Below, piece by piece: positions 23,701-34,640 of a DNA stretch of 64,000 nucleotides. The translations under genes were made by a program, and so were the position numbers. The notes under the pieces are model-generated. The model was given only the letters and a program-made list of their open reading frames with translations, did no database searches and was not told the origin of the DNA. The stretch is from Rhizodiscina lignyota. Its lineage: Eukaryota; Ascomycota; Dothideomycetes; Aulographales; Rhizodiscinaceae. Location: assembly GCA_010015805.1 (NCBI GenBank), contig ML978130.1, positions 1,054,001 through 1,118,000 on the forward strand, read 5' to 3'. Positions within the stretch are counted from its first letter, which is position 1. Every line of letters starts with the position of its first letter.

Positions 23701-24354
23701 TTACGCCTGGGTGCAGTAGTAAGTGGGCTTTCTAAATCTGTGATTGACATCTCGCTAATGAGTTTGACAGAGGAGGAGCGCAAGTCGCTTATGTCAATGC
23801 TGGGCAAGCTGCATATCCCACAGTCCTCATCCACCGCTGCTGTCGAGGCTATGAAGGCTCTGCTCGAATTGGTAAATGAGGCTATCGAATCCAAGCTATC
23901 CACCGAGGCTTCTACCCGTAATGCCCTCAACAAACTATCTACATCTTTGACCAAGCATATCACCGCGGTAGCCCCTAGTACAGAAGTCAGTGGTGAGGTC
24001 GCAAGTGGTAGCGGAAGTGGAAATGAAGCTGTGGACGCTGATGGAGACGTCACAATGACCACCGTCGTTGATACACCTCGCCCAAGCAAGAAGCAAGAGC
24101 AGATTATTGAGGAAGAAGAAGAAGAAGAAGAAGAAGAAGACGAGGATGACGGAGCAGAAGGGGATACAACTGCGATGACAATGACCACGGAATTCGCTCC
24201 CGATGCAGAGGGAACGAGGATTGTGAGATTGGACGAAGAGGATGAGGTTGACGAAGAACATGACGCGACCGTTCTTGGGAAGAGCGAAAAGAGGCGGATA
24301 AGTGATCGGAGTTTATTGGATAGCTTGTTGGATAGTGCAGATGATGTCGCGTAG
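20746..24354 (+). CDS. Condensin complex subunit 3 (CAP-G/Ycg1/Cnd3)
   Basis: Four exons, 20746-21214, 21261-22978, 23031-23718 and 23771-24354, encode 1152 aa. The HEAT-repeat subunit of condensin binds DNA with CAP-D2 and the kleisin, and compacts chromosomes in mitosis. Seen: a basic Ser-rich N-terminal tail; the first HEAT block (LRQHICGIFGDAQRG, CHILKTLLPLLTAKDKTVRF, AAVRVQAVLGLGRLADDGDE); repeated acidic loops; KEIMVNMKCLHIAQCMLQNV, typical of the C-terminal Cnd3 domain, at about 685-705; a C-terminal HEAT block; and an acidic tail with a Glu tract. Length fits fungal Ycg1 (about 1000-1150 aa). The first intron (46 nt) ends with GCTAACTTAG. Confidence 0.93.
24112..24140 (+). repeat. GAA microsatellite within the condensin gene
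   Basis: Nine to ten tandem GAA units encode the poly-glutamate run in the acidic C-terminal tail of the condensin subunit. Length variation would stay in frame. Confidence 0.85.
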
Positions 24355-25008
24355 TGCAACATCAGGTTGCTGTATATTTCTCGGGCGTTAGCTTGGTCCT
24401 AAAGCACATAATCCCATTTGCATATGACCTCTGCGGTTTTTGTGCTTCCCTCTCACCCTCATTGTCTTGGGCATCAGGCTGCTGGAGTCCAAGCAGAGGA
24501 AAAGCAATACCTTGGCTATGATGGCCTTTCGATGGCTAAAAAAAATCATTAGTTGTATCTTGGCATGCCGATGGAAGCGGAGAATCCAACCAAAGTGCTG
24601 GCAGGCTTCAATACAGTGTATTTGTGAGTTGGAGAGAAGAAGATGGCATACTTCTATCTCACAAGGAAGCACATTAGCTACAGGAGCAGGCTGAAGTAGA
24701 CTTGGGTGACGCCTGCATGCGAATTTAAGGCGTCCATGGACGCGTCTGCGGGAGATGTTCGCCTGACTAAGAAGTTCACGTTATGAACTTTCCGTCATTT
24801 GCTGACAAGAGTGCGTATGGGCTCGATAGGGAGAATGTAACTAAGTAAGGATATCTAGAAGATGGGCATGATACTAATGCCCCGGTTTGCTATGCCTGAT
24901 ATTCCCATCAATGATATGAGATCCTCCTAAAACGCCGCCCAATGCATCTATAATGGTACAAGCCTCCTCATCCACGGCGCGCTCTTCATATCTCCTTCGA
25001 CTGCAACA
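24355..25008. other. Convergent intergenic region, no supported gene
   Basis: It lies between the condensin and tim22 stop codons. Only weak open frames are present; this is probably two 3' UTRs and spacer. Confidence 0.55.
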
Positions 25009-25698
25009 TTATATTACATTCTTCCTCCTCTCTTCTTCCGGTAATCGCATATACCAATCAATCGCAGCACTAAACGCCGCGAATCCACCACATCCCAGCG
25101 CCATCGCCTGCGGACCTGCCTTGACTGCTAATGCCCCACCCGTCAAACATCCCGCCGATACGCCATTCCATAAGTCATTCTTCGCGCGGAAGCCCTCAAT
25201 GGTGCATTCAGTACCGCTGAAGATAGCGCCGATGAGGCCGAAATTCTTTGCAGATGAGTAGGAAGTTTTGGCCATGTCGCGCAGACCGAGTCGCAGTTGT
25301 TGGCGCATGGGGAGAGTAGATATGTCAGGCGTATTCGCCGGGTTTAAAGGATTTGAAGCATTGAGTGGGCCGGATAAAGGTGTATCGTATCGCATCTATA
25401 CACCTTCGTTAGAGAGAGTTTGAAAGAGATGGACGTAACCATACGCTGGACATGAAGAGGCCGAACATGCCACCAAGAGCAAAACCAGCAACTCCAGCCA
25501 TGACAGTTTTGGCGGCACAAGATTCCATGCCTGCTTGTATCTTTGTATTCTGTCAGCTTTGAATCTAGAATGCAGTGTTGAACGTATTGCGTGCGGTCGT
25601 ACGTATTTGATGACCTTCTGCTCTTGTAATTGCTGATCCGACAGGTTCCCTCCTCCTCCGGCCGCTCCTCCCATGCCGGGCATACCTGGAATATTCAT
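25009..25698 (-). CDS. tim22: Mitochondrial inner-membrane translocase Tim22
   Basis: Three exons, 25698-25603, 25540-25445 and 25395-25009, encode 192 aa. Tim22 forms the channel that inserts multi-spanning carriers into the mitochondrial inner membrane. Seen: a Gly-rich N-terminus; QEQKVIKY followed by [16 protein letters not shown] (conserved ESC cysteine); TM1 with [15 protein letters not shown]; then [30 protein letters not shown], the Tim17/22/23 signature with the second conserved Cys; and two further glycine-rich helices ending near [11 protein letters not shown]. For exon 2, an alternative acceptor 9 nt upstream (CTGACAG) would add three residues. Its promoter is shared with the divergent mitochondrial gene at 25863. 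Confidence 0.95.
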
Positions 25699-25862
25699 CG
25701 TGAACAGTTGCGATAGATGAGATGCGACGAAAGGACTTTTTGCGGCGAGCGAGAAGATGAGACGAAATGCGGCAAATTCCGTTCTCGGGGGTTTGCTCCG
25801 CAAAAGGTACGGACAACGTCGAACTTTTCTCAACTACATCCATTCTCATCAATTGCTACGAA
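25699..25862. promoter_or_regulatory. Short divergent promoter of two mitochondrial genes
   Basis: Only 164 bp lie between the ATG of tim22 (minus) and the ATG of the mitochondrial protein at 25863 (plus). Both products are probably mitochondrial, so shared control is plausible. Confidence 0.6.
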
Positions 25863-27145
25863 ATGAACGTCTGCACGCGCTGCTGGCGCTCCTTCTTCCT
25901 TTCATCTGCATCTGGTCGCAGTTCCAGTCATTCTTTGCGGCGGTCATTTGCACATACTGCACGTCGCTCCCGTGTCAGTGAGTCTTCTTCTTCCACCAGC
26001 TCTTCCGAAGCTCAGTTCTAACTAGCCGCAGAGCAACTGCCCGTTTTCGCAGATTCCTCGAGCGCCGAACTAGCAAATCTCCTTCAGACCATTCGCGAGC
26101 GTATTCTCATTCCCGGGTTTCTCAACGCTGCCCAGCGCGACCTCATCTTCCTACCAAAATGGAAGTCTACGCTTGAAAATGAAGATATTACGGCTGAAAT
26201 TGGCGACGAGGAGGTGCCTTTACGACACTTGGATGTTGACAGAGATATCCCTCGACGATGGCCAGCATTCAAGCAGGCGGTGGAGATGTCAGAGACGGAG
26301 GAAGATTGGAGGAACATGCTTGCACTGCTCGAAGGGCTACATCAGGCTGATGCAAAGATTACTCCCGCGCAGCATGCCAAGTTCATTCGCCGTGCGATTG
26401 AAGCGGACATGATGCCCATTGTGATACAAGCGATAAGAACTGTATCGGCAACGGGAGTAAGCCTTAGTGAAGAGACTGTGCTAGAAGAAGTATTGTTGGG
26501 GGGCGTTCATGAGAGGGCCGTGGATAGCGGATGGTCAGATGAGGCAACGGAAGAAGCTTGGACACTTGCGACACAGATTACACAGTTGATGGAATTCCCT
26601 AAGCACTGTGGAGACGCGCATATGAGGCAGGGAAAAGATCTAAGAGCCGAGCCATGGGTTCTAGGAGTTTTGCTGGAAGCTACTGCGATGAGGCAGAAGC
26701 TGCTCTTCGACGGCAAAGATGACGATGGCCAGGTAGCGCTGTGTGTGGACAGGTTGGTTAGTGTTGCTGAGAGATCACCAATTGAGGTAAGCATAGAAGC
26801 TATCGTTTGCTGCAATGTCTTTGCAATTGCTAATCCTCGTTTCCTCGACAGTCACTCCCAGATCCCACAGCGATAGAGATCAAAACCCAGGACGAAGAGC
26901 GAAGGATCGTACAGAAGGCCATCAACGCGCACAAATTTGCGCGCAAGTTGATTCCTCTGTGGAACGGGTTGAACATTGCCGAGGAAATCCTTGGGCCTAC
27001 GAATCGAGACGACAATATAAGGAGCTTGAAAGAAGTCGTCGCACAACGGATACAGAAAGCCGTAGACTACGTTGAGGCACATGGGTCGCGCGATAAGTCA
27101 TATCGATCTGTCGATGAATGGACAGAGCACCAGCAATCTTCTTGA
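25863..27145 (+). CDS. Conserved fungal mitochondrial protein, unknown function
   Basis: Three exons, 25863-25977, 26032-26786 and 26852-27145, give 387 aa. Intron 1 has donor GTGAGT and branch TTCTAACTAG. Seen: an N-terminus rich in Arg/Ser and poor in acid residues (SGRSSSHSLRRSFAHTARR), a likely mitochondrial presequence; then LLQTIRERILIPGFLNAAQR and RHLDVDRDIPRRW, a pattern I associate with an uncharacterised family found across filamentous ascomycetes; then helical sequence to the end (KLIPLWNGLNIAEEILGP). No catalytic motif is evident. The helical-repeat look and targeting would fit a mitochondrial expression or ribosome-associated factor, but that is a guess. Confidence 0.82.
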
Positions 27146-27714
27146 GCGCTGCACAAATGTTTTGTATCATATTTTGTACGAATATCCAGGCCCTATTCAA
27201 CAGCTGTAAATTCGAACAGCGCGTGCAGTAGATTTCGCAAGATATCCAAAGATCCTTGTTGGCCGCTCGGCACGCTGTAGCACCCAATGTGACTCTTAAA
27301 CGGGAAGTAAAGACCAGCCAGCACGCTTTCTCGGTTTCCTAACCTAAGTAAACGCTTAGAAAATGGCTAAATCAGTTTTAGAAGAGGCCTGAGCATCTGC
27401 TTTAATTATTGCAAGTTGGTCCGAGTGCCTGTAGTTGTTTGGAGCACGTTGCAAAACGCCTCTAATCAATGGGGCTCAACTATTTTGTTCTTTCCTCCGA
27501 GCTTACGTCTTCCCCGCTCACATCCATATAACACTAGTGTGCACGATATGTACCCCGTAGATGATTTGGTGCCAGTACGCTGTAGAAATGCTTTCGATTC
27601 GGCTTTTTCGATGCTCAACTTTCCAGAATATACCCTAGTCAAAGTCCTATAGATATTAATTTCGATGCGCTCTTATCGTTTCGCTTTGCGAAACACATTC
27701 CTTTCTATTTCGCC
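27146..27714. other. Intergenic region upstream of the SDR gene
   Basis: No supported gene. A+T-rich patches lie near 27350-27420. Contains the promoter of the SDR gene on the plus strand and the 3' UTR of the mitochondrial gene. Confidence 0.5.
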
Positions 27715-28686
27715 ATGGGTGTTACATTCTCACAATTCTTCCCGCCGACCCCAGCACTAACAGAAGCCAACCTGCCTAGCCAGAAGGGAAAAGTCTTTAT
27801 CGTCACTGGAGGCGCCTCAGGCATAGGGTTCGAGCTTTGTAGGATCCTGTATCAAGCCAGTGCTACAGTCTATCTTGCCGGCCGCTCAGAGAACAACGCG
27901 CAAACCGCAATCTCAAGGATCAAAGCTCTCCCCGCAGCTTCACCCGGCGAATTGAAATTCTTGGAAGTCTCGCTCGATGACTTAAATACTCTCAAGCCAG
28001 CCGTGGATGCATTCACGGCGGCCGAGTCTAGGCTTGATGTCCTATTCAACAACGCAGGAGTCTCGAATCCTCCACACGGATCTGTCTCTGCACAAGGTCA
28101 TGAATTGCAAATGGCGACTAACTGTCTCGGCCCCTACTTCCTCACACAACTTCTTCTGCCGACTCTCAAGCAGACTGCACAGAGTGCAGCGCCGGGTGCT
28201 GTGCGCGTAGTCTGGACATCATCCATCGCGGTCGATCTCACCGCTCCTAAAACTGGTATTGATATTGAAGAACTTACGACGCCTTCCAAAGATCAGCAAA
28301 AGAACTACACGACCTCGAAGACTGGAAATTGGTTCCTCGCCAGCGCGCTTGCTTCCGAAGTCGGCCCCGACGGCATCCTGAGTGTCACCCAAAGCCCTGG
28401 CAATCTGAAGACTGCACTGACACGTCATGTTTCTTGGGTTGTGCCATTGGTAGCAGTACCGTTACTGTACAAGGCAAGAATGGGCGCGTATACGGAACTA
28501 TGGGCGGGCCTGTCAGAGGACTTGAAGATCGAGGATGGCGGCAAATACGTGCTGCCTTGGGGAAGACTTCATCCGAGTCCAAGGGCTGATTTACTGGCTG
28601 CGTTGAAAACCAGAGACGAGGGCGGTACGGGAGTTGCGGCCTTGTTCTTGGACCATTGCGAGAAGCAGACAGCAGACTTTCGATAG
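27715..28686 (+). CDS. Short-chain dehydrogenase/reductase
   Basis: Single exon of 323 aa from ATG at 27715. Seen: a Rossmann glycine motif TGGASGIG at residues 31-38; AGRSE after beta-2, suggesting NADP preference; NNAG at 112-115; a catalytic Ser in VVWTSSIA at about 169; and YTTSK with Tyr198 and Lys202. The family reduces or oxidises carbonyl/alcohol groups with NAD(P)H. The sequence resembles the retinol dehydrogenase/WW-domain oxidoreductase-like branch common in fungi; the substrate is unknown. A 20-residue extension precedes the Rossmann fold. No biosynthetic neighbours suggest a pathway. Confidence 0.93.
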   Translation: MGVTFSQFFPPTPALTEANLPSQKGKVFIVTGGASGIGFELCRILYQASATVYLAGRSENNAQTAISRIKALPAASPGELKFLEVSLDDLNTLKPAVDAFTAAESRLDVLFNNAGVSNPPHGSVSAQGHELQMATNCLGPYFLTQLLLPTLKQTAQSAAPGAVRVVWTSSIAVDLTAPKTGIDIEELTTPSKDQQKNYTTSKTGNWFLASALASEVGPDGILSVTQSPGNLKTALTRHVSWVVPLVAVPLLYKARMGAYTELWAGLSEDLKIEDGGKYVLPWGRLHPSPRADLLAALKTRDEGGTGVAALFLDHCEKQTADFR

Positions 28687-29044
28687 TCGGCAAGGAATTG
28701 AACGTCTGAAATACCAAATGCTGGGTAATTATAGTTGCGAATGGGAATCGTCAGCGCTGAAAGCCAAGAAGTGCGGTTTTTTGGGTGAGACCGCGAGAAC
28801 TGCAAGTGCACCGGGAAAACTGGGTGACCTAACAATCGAAGCTGAGAGCGAAATTCTCTACCATCGCGATGGGCGCATTGAAAAGATGTGTTATCAGAAC
28901 TTCAGTGAAGACAATCAGCTAGTTCACTATTTCCGGAGAAGAGAACATTAGAAGCGTGCCATTGGGTATCGATATTGTAAGCTGATGTGAAAGACCAAAT
29001 GTTGTCGTTAGCGCACAAATATCAAAAACATTCATCTCACAAGC
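28687..29044. other. Convergent spacer, no supported gene
   Basis: 358 bp between the SDR stop and the Gtr1 stop. Nothing beyond probable 3' UTRs is seen. Confidence 0.55.
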
Positions 29045-30241
29045 TCATCCGCTACTTTCAATTCCCTGCACCTGCGTCCCACTTGCCGTTCTCCGCATCT
29101 GCTCCTGCTGCTGCGTATCCGTCTTCGGCTTCGCAGATATATCAAGCTCTGCAAACCTCGGCCGTGCGAGTAGGATGTTTACTCGAGCAGCATTGAAGAT
29201 CTGTTCTGATGGTGGAATTGATGCTGCGAGGTTCGTATTCTCCGTTAGTCGGGTAATAAAGAACATGAACTGGCTCGTCTTGATTTGCATTTCAGCGAAA
29301 TTGGCGCTTCCAGCTGGAACACCAGTATGCTTTCTATGATTGGAGTCAGTAACGGCCGCAACATAAATTTAGCACTGTGCGGAACTTACGCCATTGAATG
29401 TTTGTGCGTCTTCAGAATGCTGGAGATGCGCTCAAACCGATCGGTAAATGGATTCTCCATCTCCCAGCCACGGGTGACATGCGTGACCATTAGACATGTA
29501 GTGCGCTCGTATAGAATTAGCTCTCGAGCGTCGATGACCTCTGCCAACTCTTGCAGAAGTGCCTCGATCGTGGAAGCGTTTGGAATGAGGAAGTATATAA
29601 TTTGAGTCCATGCTTTGTATAGCGATTGATCCCAAATGCTCGTCGCGAAGAAGTCGACCTTGGTTTGAAAGTGGCCCGATGCAGCGCGGATATGCTCCGC
29701 TCGCTCTTCGAAGAGTTGTAAGCGTAATCGAGCTTGGACGAGATCCATCTTGTGGATCAAGCAGAAGACCTTGGCATTGGGACTGCATTCTTCGAGGGCC
29801 GCAATTATGGTCTCGTAGCTGACGACGTCCATTCCAAACTCGCGAGATTCGATATCGAAAACGAAGATAAGAACGGCGACGTTGCTGAAGACATGCTCGC
29901 GTTGGTGGGTAAGATAGTTCTCAACAAAACCATCTTGACTGCAAATTGTAAGCATAGGCCTCCATGTTCAGTGTATTTCGGCGCTGAGGAAGGTCGGCAG
30001 TAAAGAGCAGGAGAAGGAACCACAGAGAAGAGGCATACCCGCCACAGTCCCATAAGTTTAGCATAAGATTGCCCATGAACTTGATGTTGCTGTGCTCCAC
30101 ATCGATTGTTGCGCCTAACCGACGGACGTCTTTGGCCACGTAGTTGCTGAATACAATGGATCTCATGGACGACTTGCCAGCTCCACTCTTGCCCATCAGC
30201 AGCACCTTACGCTGCTTCTGCTGCCGCTTGCCTGTATTCAT
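29045..30241 (-). CDS. gtr1: Rag GTPase Gtr1 (RagA/B)
   Basis: Three exons, 30241-30039, 29938-29390 and 29333-29045, encode 346 aa. Gtr1 pairs with Gtr2 in the vacuolar EGO/Ragulator-bound heterodimer that reports amino acids to TORC1. Seen: P-loop [18 protein letters not shown]; switch region [25 protein letters not shown] joined over the first intron to [14 protein letters not shown] (G4); and the C-terminal roadblock-like half with [18 protein letters not shown]. The start is ATG at 30241 ([17 protein letters not shown]); an upstream in-frame codon is not needed. Introns end TTTGCAG and ATCATAG, the latter with a TTACTGAC branch. Slightly longer than yeast Gtr1 because of a tail rich in Gln/Thr. 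Confidence 0.95.
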
Positions 30242-30567
30242 CTTGACCCGTGCGCTCCCCTTCACGCAGCGTCTGGGCAAGAGTGTCGCTCATGCAGTCA
30301 TCAGGCTGTATTTCGCGGAGTGGGTGGTGCGCGCGCATGGGCAATTTGATATCGCGCGACGTCACTTCTAAATTGCAGGGGTAGGCTCGGCCCGATTCTA
30401 CCGAGGCGCTGTTTTCAGCATCTACTTGGAACTGCCCCAGACCCAAACAACCCCTTCTTTCTTCACTCGCTCAACTCATTTCTCGCACAATCGAACGCGC
30501 TGAAGACGCAGCGCGGCATCATCGAAACTTTCATCCGCTATTGAGACATTTGTAAAGACTATTCAAC
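30242..30567. promoter_or_regulatory. Divergent promoter, gtr1 / WW-domain gene
   Basis: 326 bp separate two divergent ATGs. The right part (30440-30520) is C/T-rich on the plus strand, as in fungal leaders. No specific site recognised. Confidence 0.5.
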
Positions 30568-31460
30568 ATGGCCGAAGACACTGGCAAGGAGACGCGTGGA
30601 GAGCGCGAATCGACGCCGCCAGCTGAGACTGAGCCAGCATCAGCTTTGAAATCTGAAGAGCAGATCTCATATACAACCGCCGATGGTCCGTCGGAGGATT
30701 CAACTCGTGATAGCTTCGGTTTATCATTTACGACAAATATGTTCATACTAACATGTTGATTGCAGCGGCCCAACCCCCTCTCCCAGACGAAGAGGCTCCA
30801 CCCTTGCCAGATGAAGCACCTCCATTGCCAAACGAAGACCCCCCAGCGCAAGAAGATGACGGATGGGAGCCAATGTGGGACCCGACTAGTCAAGCATACT
30901 ACTTCTACAATCGGCTCACCAAAGCTACGCAATGGGAGAATCCTCGAGTGCCAGAGGCCACAAACAACTCCGTGCCCGGTCTTGGCTCATACGATTCATT
31001 AGCAGAGGGAACGAGTAGCACTGGCGCTCTAGGTGCATCCTCATCACCTGCTCCTAAGCGCGCTGCCGGTGGCTACAATCCTGCAATTCATGGCGACTAC
31101 GACCCAACAGCAGACTATGCCATCGAAGCCCAACAAGAAGAGCAAGAAGAGCAAGCTCGTGCAGAAGCTGCTGCTGCAAGCGATGCGGCGGCAGTGTATG
31201 GTACCACCGCGACCTTCAATCGCTTCACTGGCAAATGGCAAGCTGAATCACTGAATCCCGAAAAATTCAACGACGAGAACAAGAGCAAGCGCCAAATGAA
31301 CGCATTCTTCGACGTCGATGCTGCTGCGAATAGTCATGAAGGACGATCTCTTAGGGCAGAACGTGCGAACAAAAAGTTGTCCAAGGCTGAGCTGAAGGCG
31401 TTCAAGGAGAAACGGCGAGAAAAGAAGGAGGAAAAGCGCAGAGCGTGGCTCCGCGACTGA
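30568..31460 (+). CDS. WW domain protein
   Basis: Two exons, with exon 2 at 30766-31460 (acceptor TTGCAG, branch ATACTAACATG). The donor is uncertain: GTCCGT after 30685 gives 270 aa and GTGATA after 30706 gives 277 aa; both keep frame. Seen: an acidic Thr/Glu-rich N-terminus; a proline repeat of PPLPDE type; one WW domain DGWEPMWDPTSQAYYFYNRL through TKATQWENPRVP, with both Trp and the conserved Pro; YNPAIHGDYDPTADYA; FNRFTGKWQ; and a basic C-terminal tail NKKLSKAELKAFKEKRREKK. The family is common in ascomycetes and may act in pre-mRNA splicing or nuclear processes; that is inference. It binds proline-rich ligands by its WW fold. Confidence 0.88.
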
Positions 31461-31702
31461 GTACTTATGAACTCGGTGTTGATCAATTCTTATGATGGCC
31501 AAGCATGTCATCTTCACATCAAATTCGATGTTTTGAATACTCCCATTGTGGTTCTTGGCCAACCTCCAAGCTAACTGTCCACCACCCCTCCACCATCATC
31601 AGGTGCCTTGTATAATTAGTCTCTACAGGGTCGGCTCAGCTAGTACGGAATGACTCATTTTTACATGAAATTTCCTCCAGATTGGTGCACACGCTCTCAC
31701 GT

Positions 31703-33019
31703 TTAATAGGAACTCTCCAGAAGTCCCAGGTCCTGTCCTTCCAGGTTCCTTTTCGAAATCTGCAATTGCCGCTTCGACCAGAACCGCCAAAATGATATCG
31801 AAAGAGAAATGATTGCCGGACAAAGTCCAACAATTCCCAAAACGACAGGCCAATCGGCCCTGGATGAATGTATCGGTCCCTTGCCGTGCAGGCCGTCGGG
31901 CTGACACGATGGCCATGGTCCGTTCTTCATTTTGAGAGCGTTCTGACACTCACTAAAGTTTACATGATGCGGCTGTTGAGATATCAGCGAGCTATAGTTA
32001 GGTTTTGAGGACTCGGTGCACCTTGATGTGTGAGCAATATCTCAAGTATGCATCTCGTGTCGCATCTCCTTCTGAGGCCAGTCCCTCCAGCGATGTCGTG
32101 TAGCCTACAATGGCAACTAGGATGCCGAATACACTGATGCCGGCGGGTAGGACGGCCTGGAAATTCGGATTTCCGAAATGTATGCTTCGACTCAAAGGCT
32201 CTCGAGAGTAGGTGTTGAGCCTCCGCCTCCGCGTCCAAAGCCATACGAGAAGCAAAGATACCAAAGACAGAAAAAGTAAAAATACTACAACCTTTGACAC
32301 GGCTGTCAGAAATACTGTAGTCAACGAAGGGATTGAAATTTGCTTTGAGAGATGTTGTTCCGGTGGAAATGTCGACGATAAATTGCGATATGGTGCGTTG
32401 AGGCACGCCTGGTAGGGAAACCCTCGTGGACGGAGCTCTTGCACATTTCGCTTCGAATTCGACATTGGCACATAAGGCGGTGGTCTTAACCCATTTTGCA
32501 GAGCTCGAGTACAGTCCGCTTTCAACTTCTGGACCAGCTCGTGCTGCACAGTTATCAGTACGACCACGTGCGGTAACGATGACGAATGAATATTCTCACA
32601 ATATTCTCTTGACAGTACTCCAGGTAATCCTTGCGCGCTGTCCAGATAGCAATCTGGTAAGCGTTCCAGGCTGGGACCGCGGCAAGAATGCCAATGACAA
32701 GCCCAGCTATAATGGTATTTCTGTCAAAGGTGATCCACTTCAACATCCTACGCCATAGTGATAGGGATTCTTGCATGCCAGAGAGTGGAGTGGGCTGCAG
32801 TTGTGACTGGGAGAGACGAGGCGAGGGAGACGTAGTATGTGTAGTAGAAGAATTTATTGATTGCTCTGGCTCTTGCGGTACGGAAGAGAGCGGAACAGAG
32901 TTTGGAGTGACTAGTGATTGAATAGCAATTGATATCGAGTTTGACTGTTGTATGTGAGGCAAGCAGTCCAGTGGTATCGAATTCGTTGTCACGGAAGCAC
33001 CAACGCGTCCAGAGCTCAT
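31703..33019 (-). CDS. Four-TM membrane protein with an internal duplication
   Basis: Three exons, 33019-32600, 32543-32022 and 31972-31703, encode 403 aa in frame. Seen: a Ser/Thr/Pro-rich cytosolic N-terminus; TM1 NTIIAGLVIGILAAVPAWNA (about 114-133) followed by ARKDYLEYCQENI; a loop with DCTRALQNGLRPPP; TM2 around VVVFLLFLSLVSLLLVWLW then a run of arginines; TM3 AVLPAGISVFGILVAIVGY followed by ATRDAYLRYCSHI; ECQNALKMKNGPWPSC; and TM4 WPVVLGIVGLCPAIISLSI. The TM-DxYLxYC-C..AL..G..P unit therefore occurs twice, each split by an intron just after the YC motif. I know similar uncharacterised fungal membrane proteins but no function. Confidence 0.8.
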
Positions 33020-33708
33020 GGCTCAACGTGTGTTCACAAATGATATCAGCAAACTCTCAACGTGGCCTTCTGTACGTACAAGAAGACGGCATCACCCACT
33101 ATTTGTATCGTCATTCGCAGTTCACTCTCAGCCACTTCCTTTTTATGCATGAACAGGGGTAAGTCATATTCTATTGTTTCAGCCTTGCCAGACACCTTGT
33201 CGAGGATACGCGGCTCATCGTCTCATTCGCCACTTTCGTAAAGGATTTCCGAAGCTGCCGATAGTTGTGAAGATTTTCTCTAGAGCATTCGTAGGAGAGG
33301 CCGCGAGGCTGTGCAAAGCTGAACGATGTACGATCTTTCAGCCTGATCTTAGTTTCGTTGCATTTCATGCAGTAATTGCGATTGATACTAGGTCTATAGT
33401 AATAAAATCAACAGAAACTTTGAATTAGAGGCTTGATTGAGTACTTCAGTATCCATTCCCATCCAATGATACATGCAATGCAACTTCTTCCGTCCACGAT
33501 CTGTCTCTTTCTCTGCGAGCCTACGCCTCTTCAGACGTCTCGGATATGGCATCGTAGTGAAGTGATTGCATCCCGTACGCAGTATGTGATCTTGTGGTGG
33601 GTTATGTATACTTTGGTAGCCGAGCGCACGTCTTAAAGGTCCATGGAGCTGGCCTCAGCTTACAGGCCAAGTCTTTAAGTAGCAGAATCCAATGGCATGG
33701 TGCACCTT
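33020..33708. other. Intergenic region, no supported gene
   Basis: Contains the promoter of the four-TM gene and the 3' region of the Yar1-like gene. Short frames near 33170-33640 show no features. Confidence 0.5.
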
Positions 33709-34403
33709 TCAGCCGGGCATCGTTCCATGAGACGATCCACCGCCGTTCACCGTAGCTCTGCTTGCCATTGAACCCTCGCTGACTGTGGTGCCCCCATCAA
33801 CATCCATATCTTCTCCGTCAACCTCAGTCTCTACACCATTCCCACTCCCTCCGACCGCCCTTTCCAAGCCAGGCACCTCTTTCAGCAGCCACTTAACAGT
33901 CTCTTCTTTGTCATTACGTTCGGCCTCGAAGACTACATCGTGCCCAGCGTTATTCGTCTTTGCGGGATCGGCGCCTTCAACTACGAGTAATTGTACGACT
34001 TGGAGTTGACCATTTAGTGCAGCCCAGTGTAAGGATGTGTTTCCTGCTTGATTCGGGGCGTTTATAAGTGCCGTGAGCGCAGCTTTGTCGGAACTGAAGT
34101 AAGATTTGAAGAGGTTGAGGATATCTAAAGCGAAGCATGATCAGTACTTCAACTCCATCCCTTGTATTAGGCATTTAGAGACCAACCAATGTGCCCATTC
34201 GCGCTTGTGTAGTGGACCGCATTATTTCCGCTCTCTGCATCAGCTGCGTTACAAATGACATCTGCTTGTGAGACATTGTACTTTTTTGACAAGTCATTGA
34301 GAAATTCCTGAAGCTCAGCGGCCTCCCCTGCTCGTGAGAGGTAAAGGATATCGTCAATCTCGTCCTCCGTCAAAGAAACGGCTAATTCAATTGGAATCGT
34401 CAT
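33709..34403 (-). CDS. Yar1-like ankyrin protein
   Basis: Two exons, 34403-34187 and 34124-33709 (62-nt intron, donor GTTGGT), encode 210 aa, close to the 200 aa of yeast Yar1. Seen: an N-terminal helical part ending DILYLSRAGEAAELQEFL; ankyrin units at VICNAADAESGNNAVHYTSA through NGHI and at LINAPNQAGNTSLHWAALNG then QLQVVQLLVVEGADP; and an acidic Gly/Glu/Asp tail with VDGEDMDVDGGTT. Yar1 is the dedicated chaperone of ribosomal protein Rps3. The small size, two-repeat core and acidic end fit it well. Orthology is likely but rests on my recollection of the family. Confidence 0.85.
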
Positions 34404-34640
34404 TTTTTACAGAAGGGCGGTCAAGGTTATAGGAAAGAATTCCGGCGCAATCGAATACCCTAAAAATGTGCTTCGATGGGCGGATATTCTTCGGCACATG
34501 TGATGTCACCGCGAATAAGGGAACAAACGAGCGCCCTTTTTCCAACTTGGAAGTTTCACTCATTGTACAACTCGAATCTAATAAATTCAGAGTGTCTTAT
34601 TCAAAGCCGAACACCCAGCTTAACGCTAAACAGCTCGATA

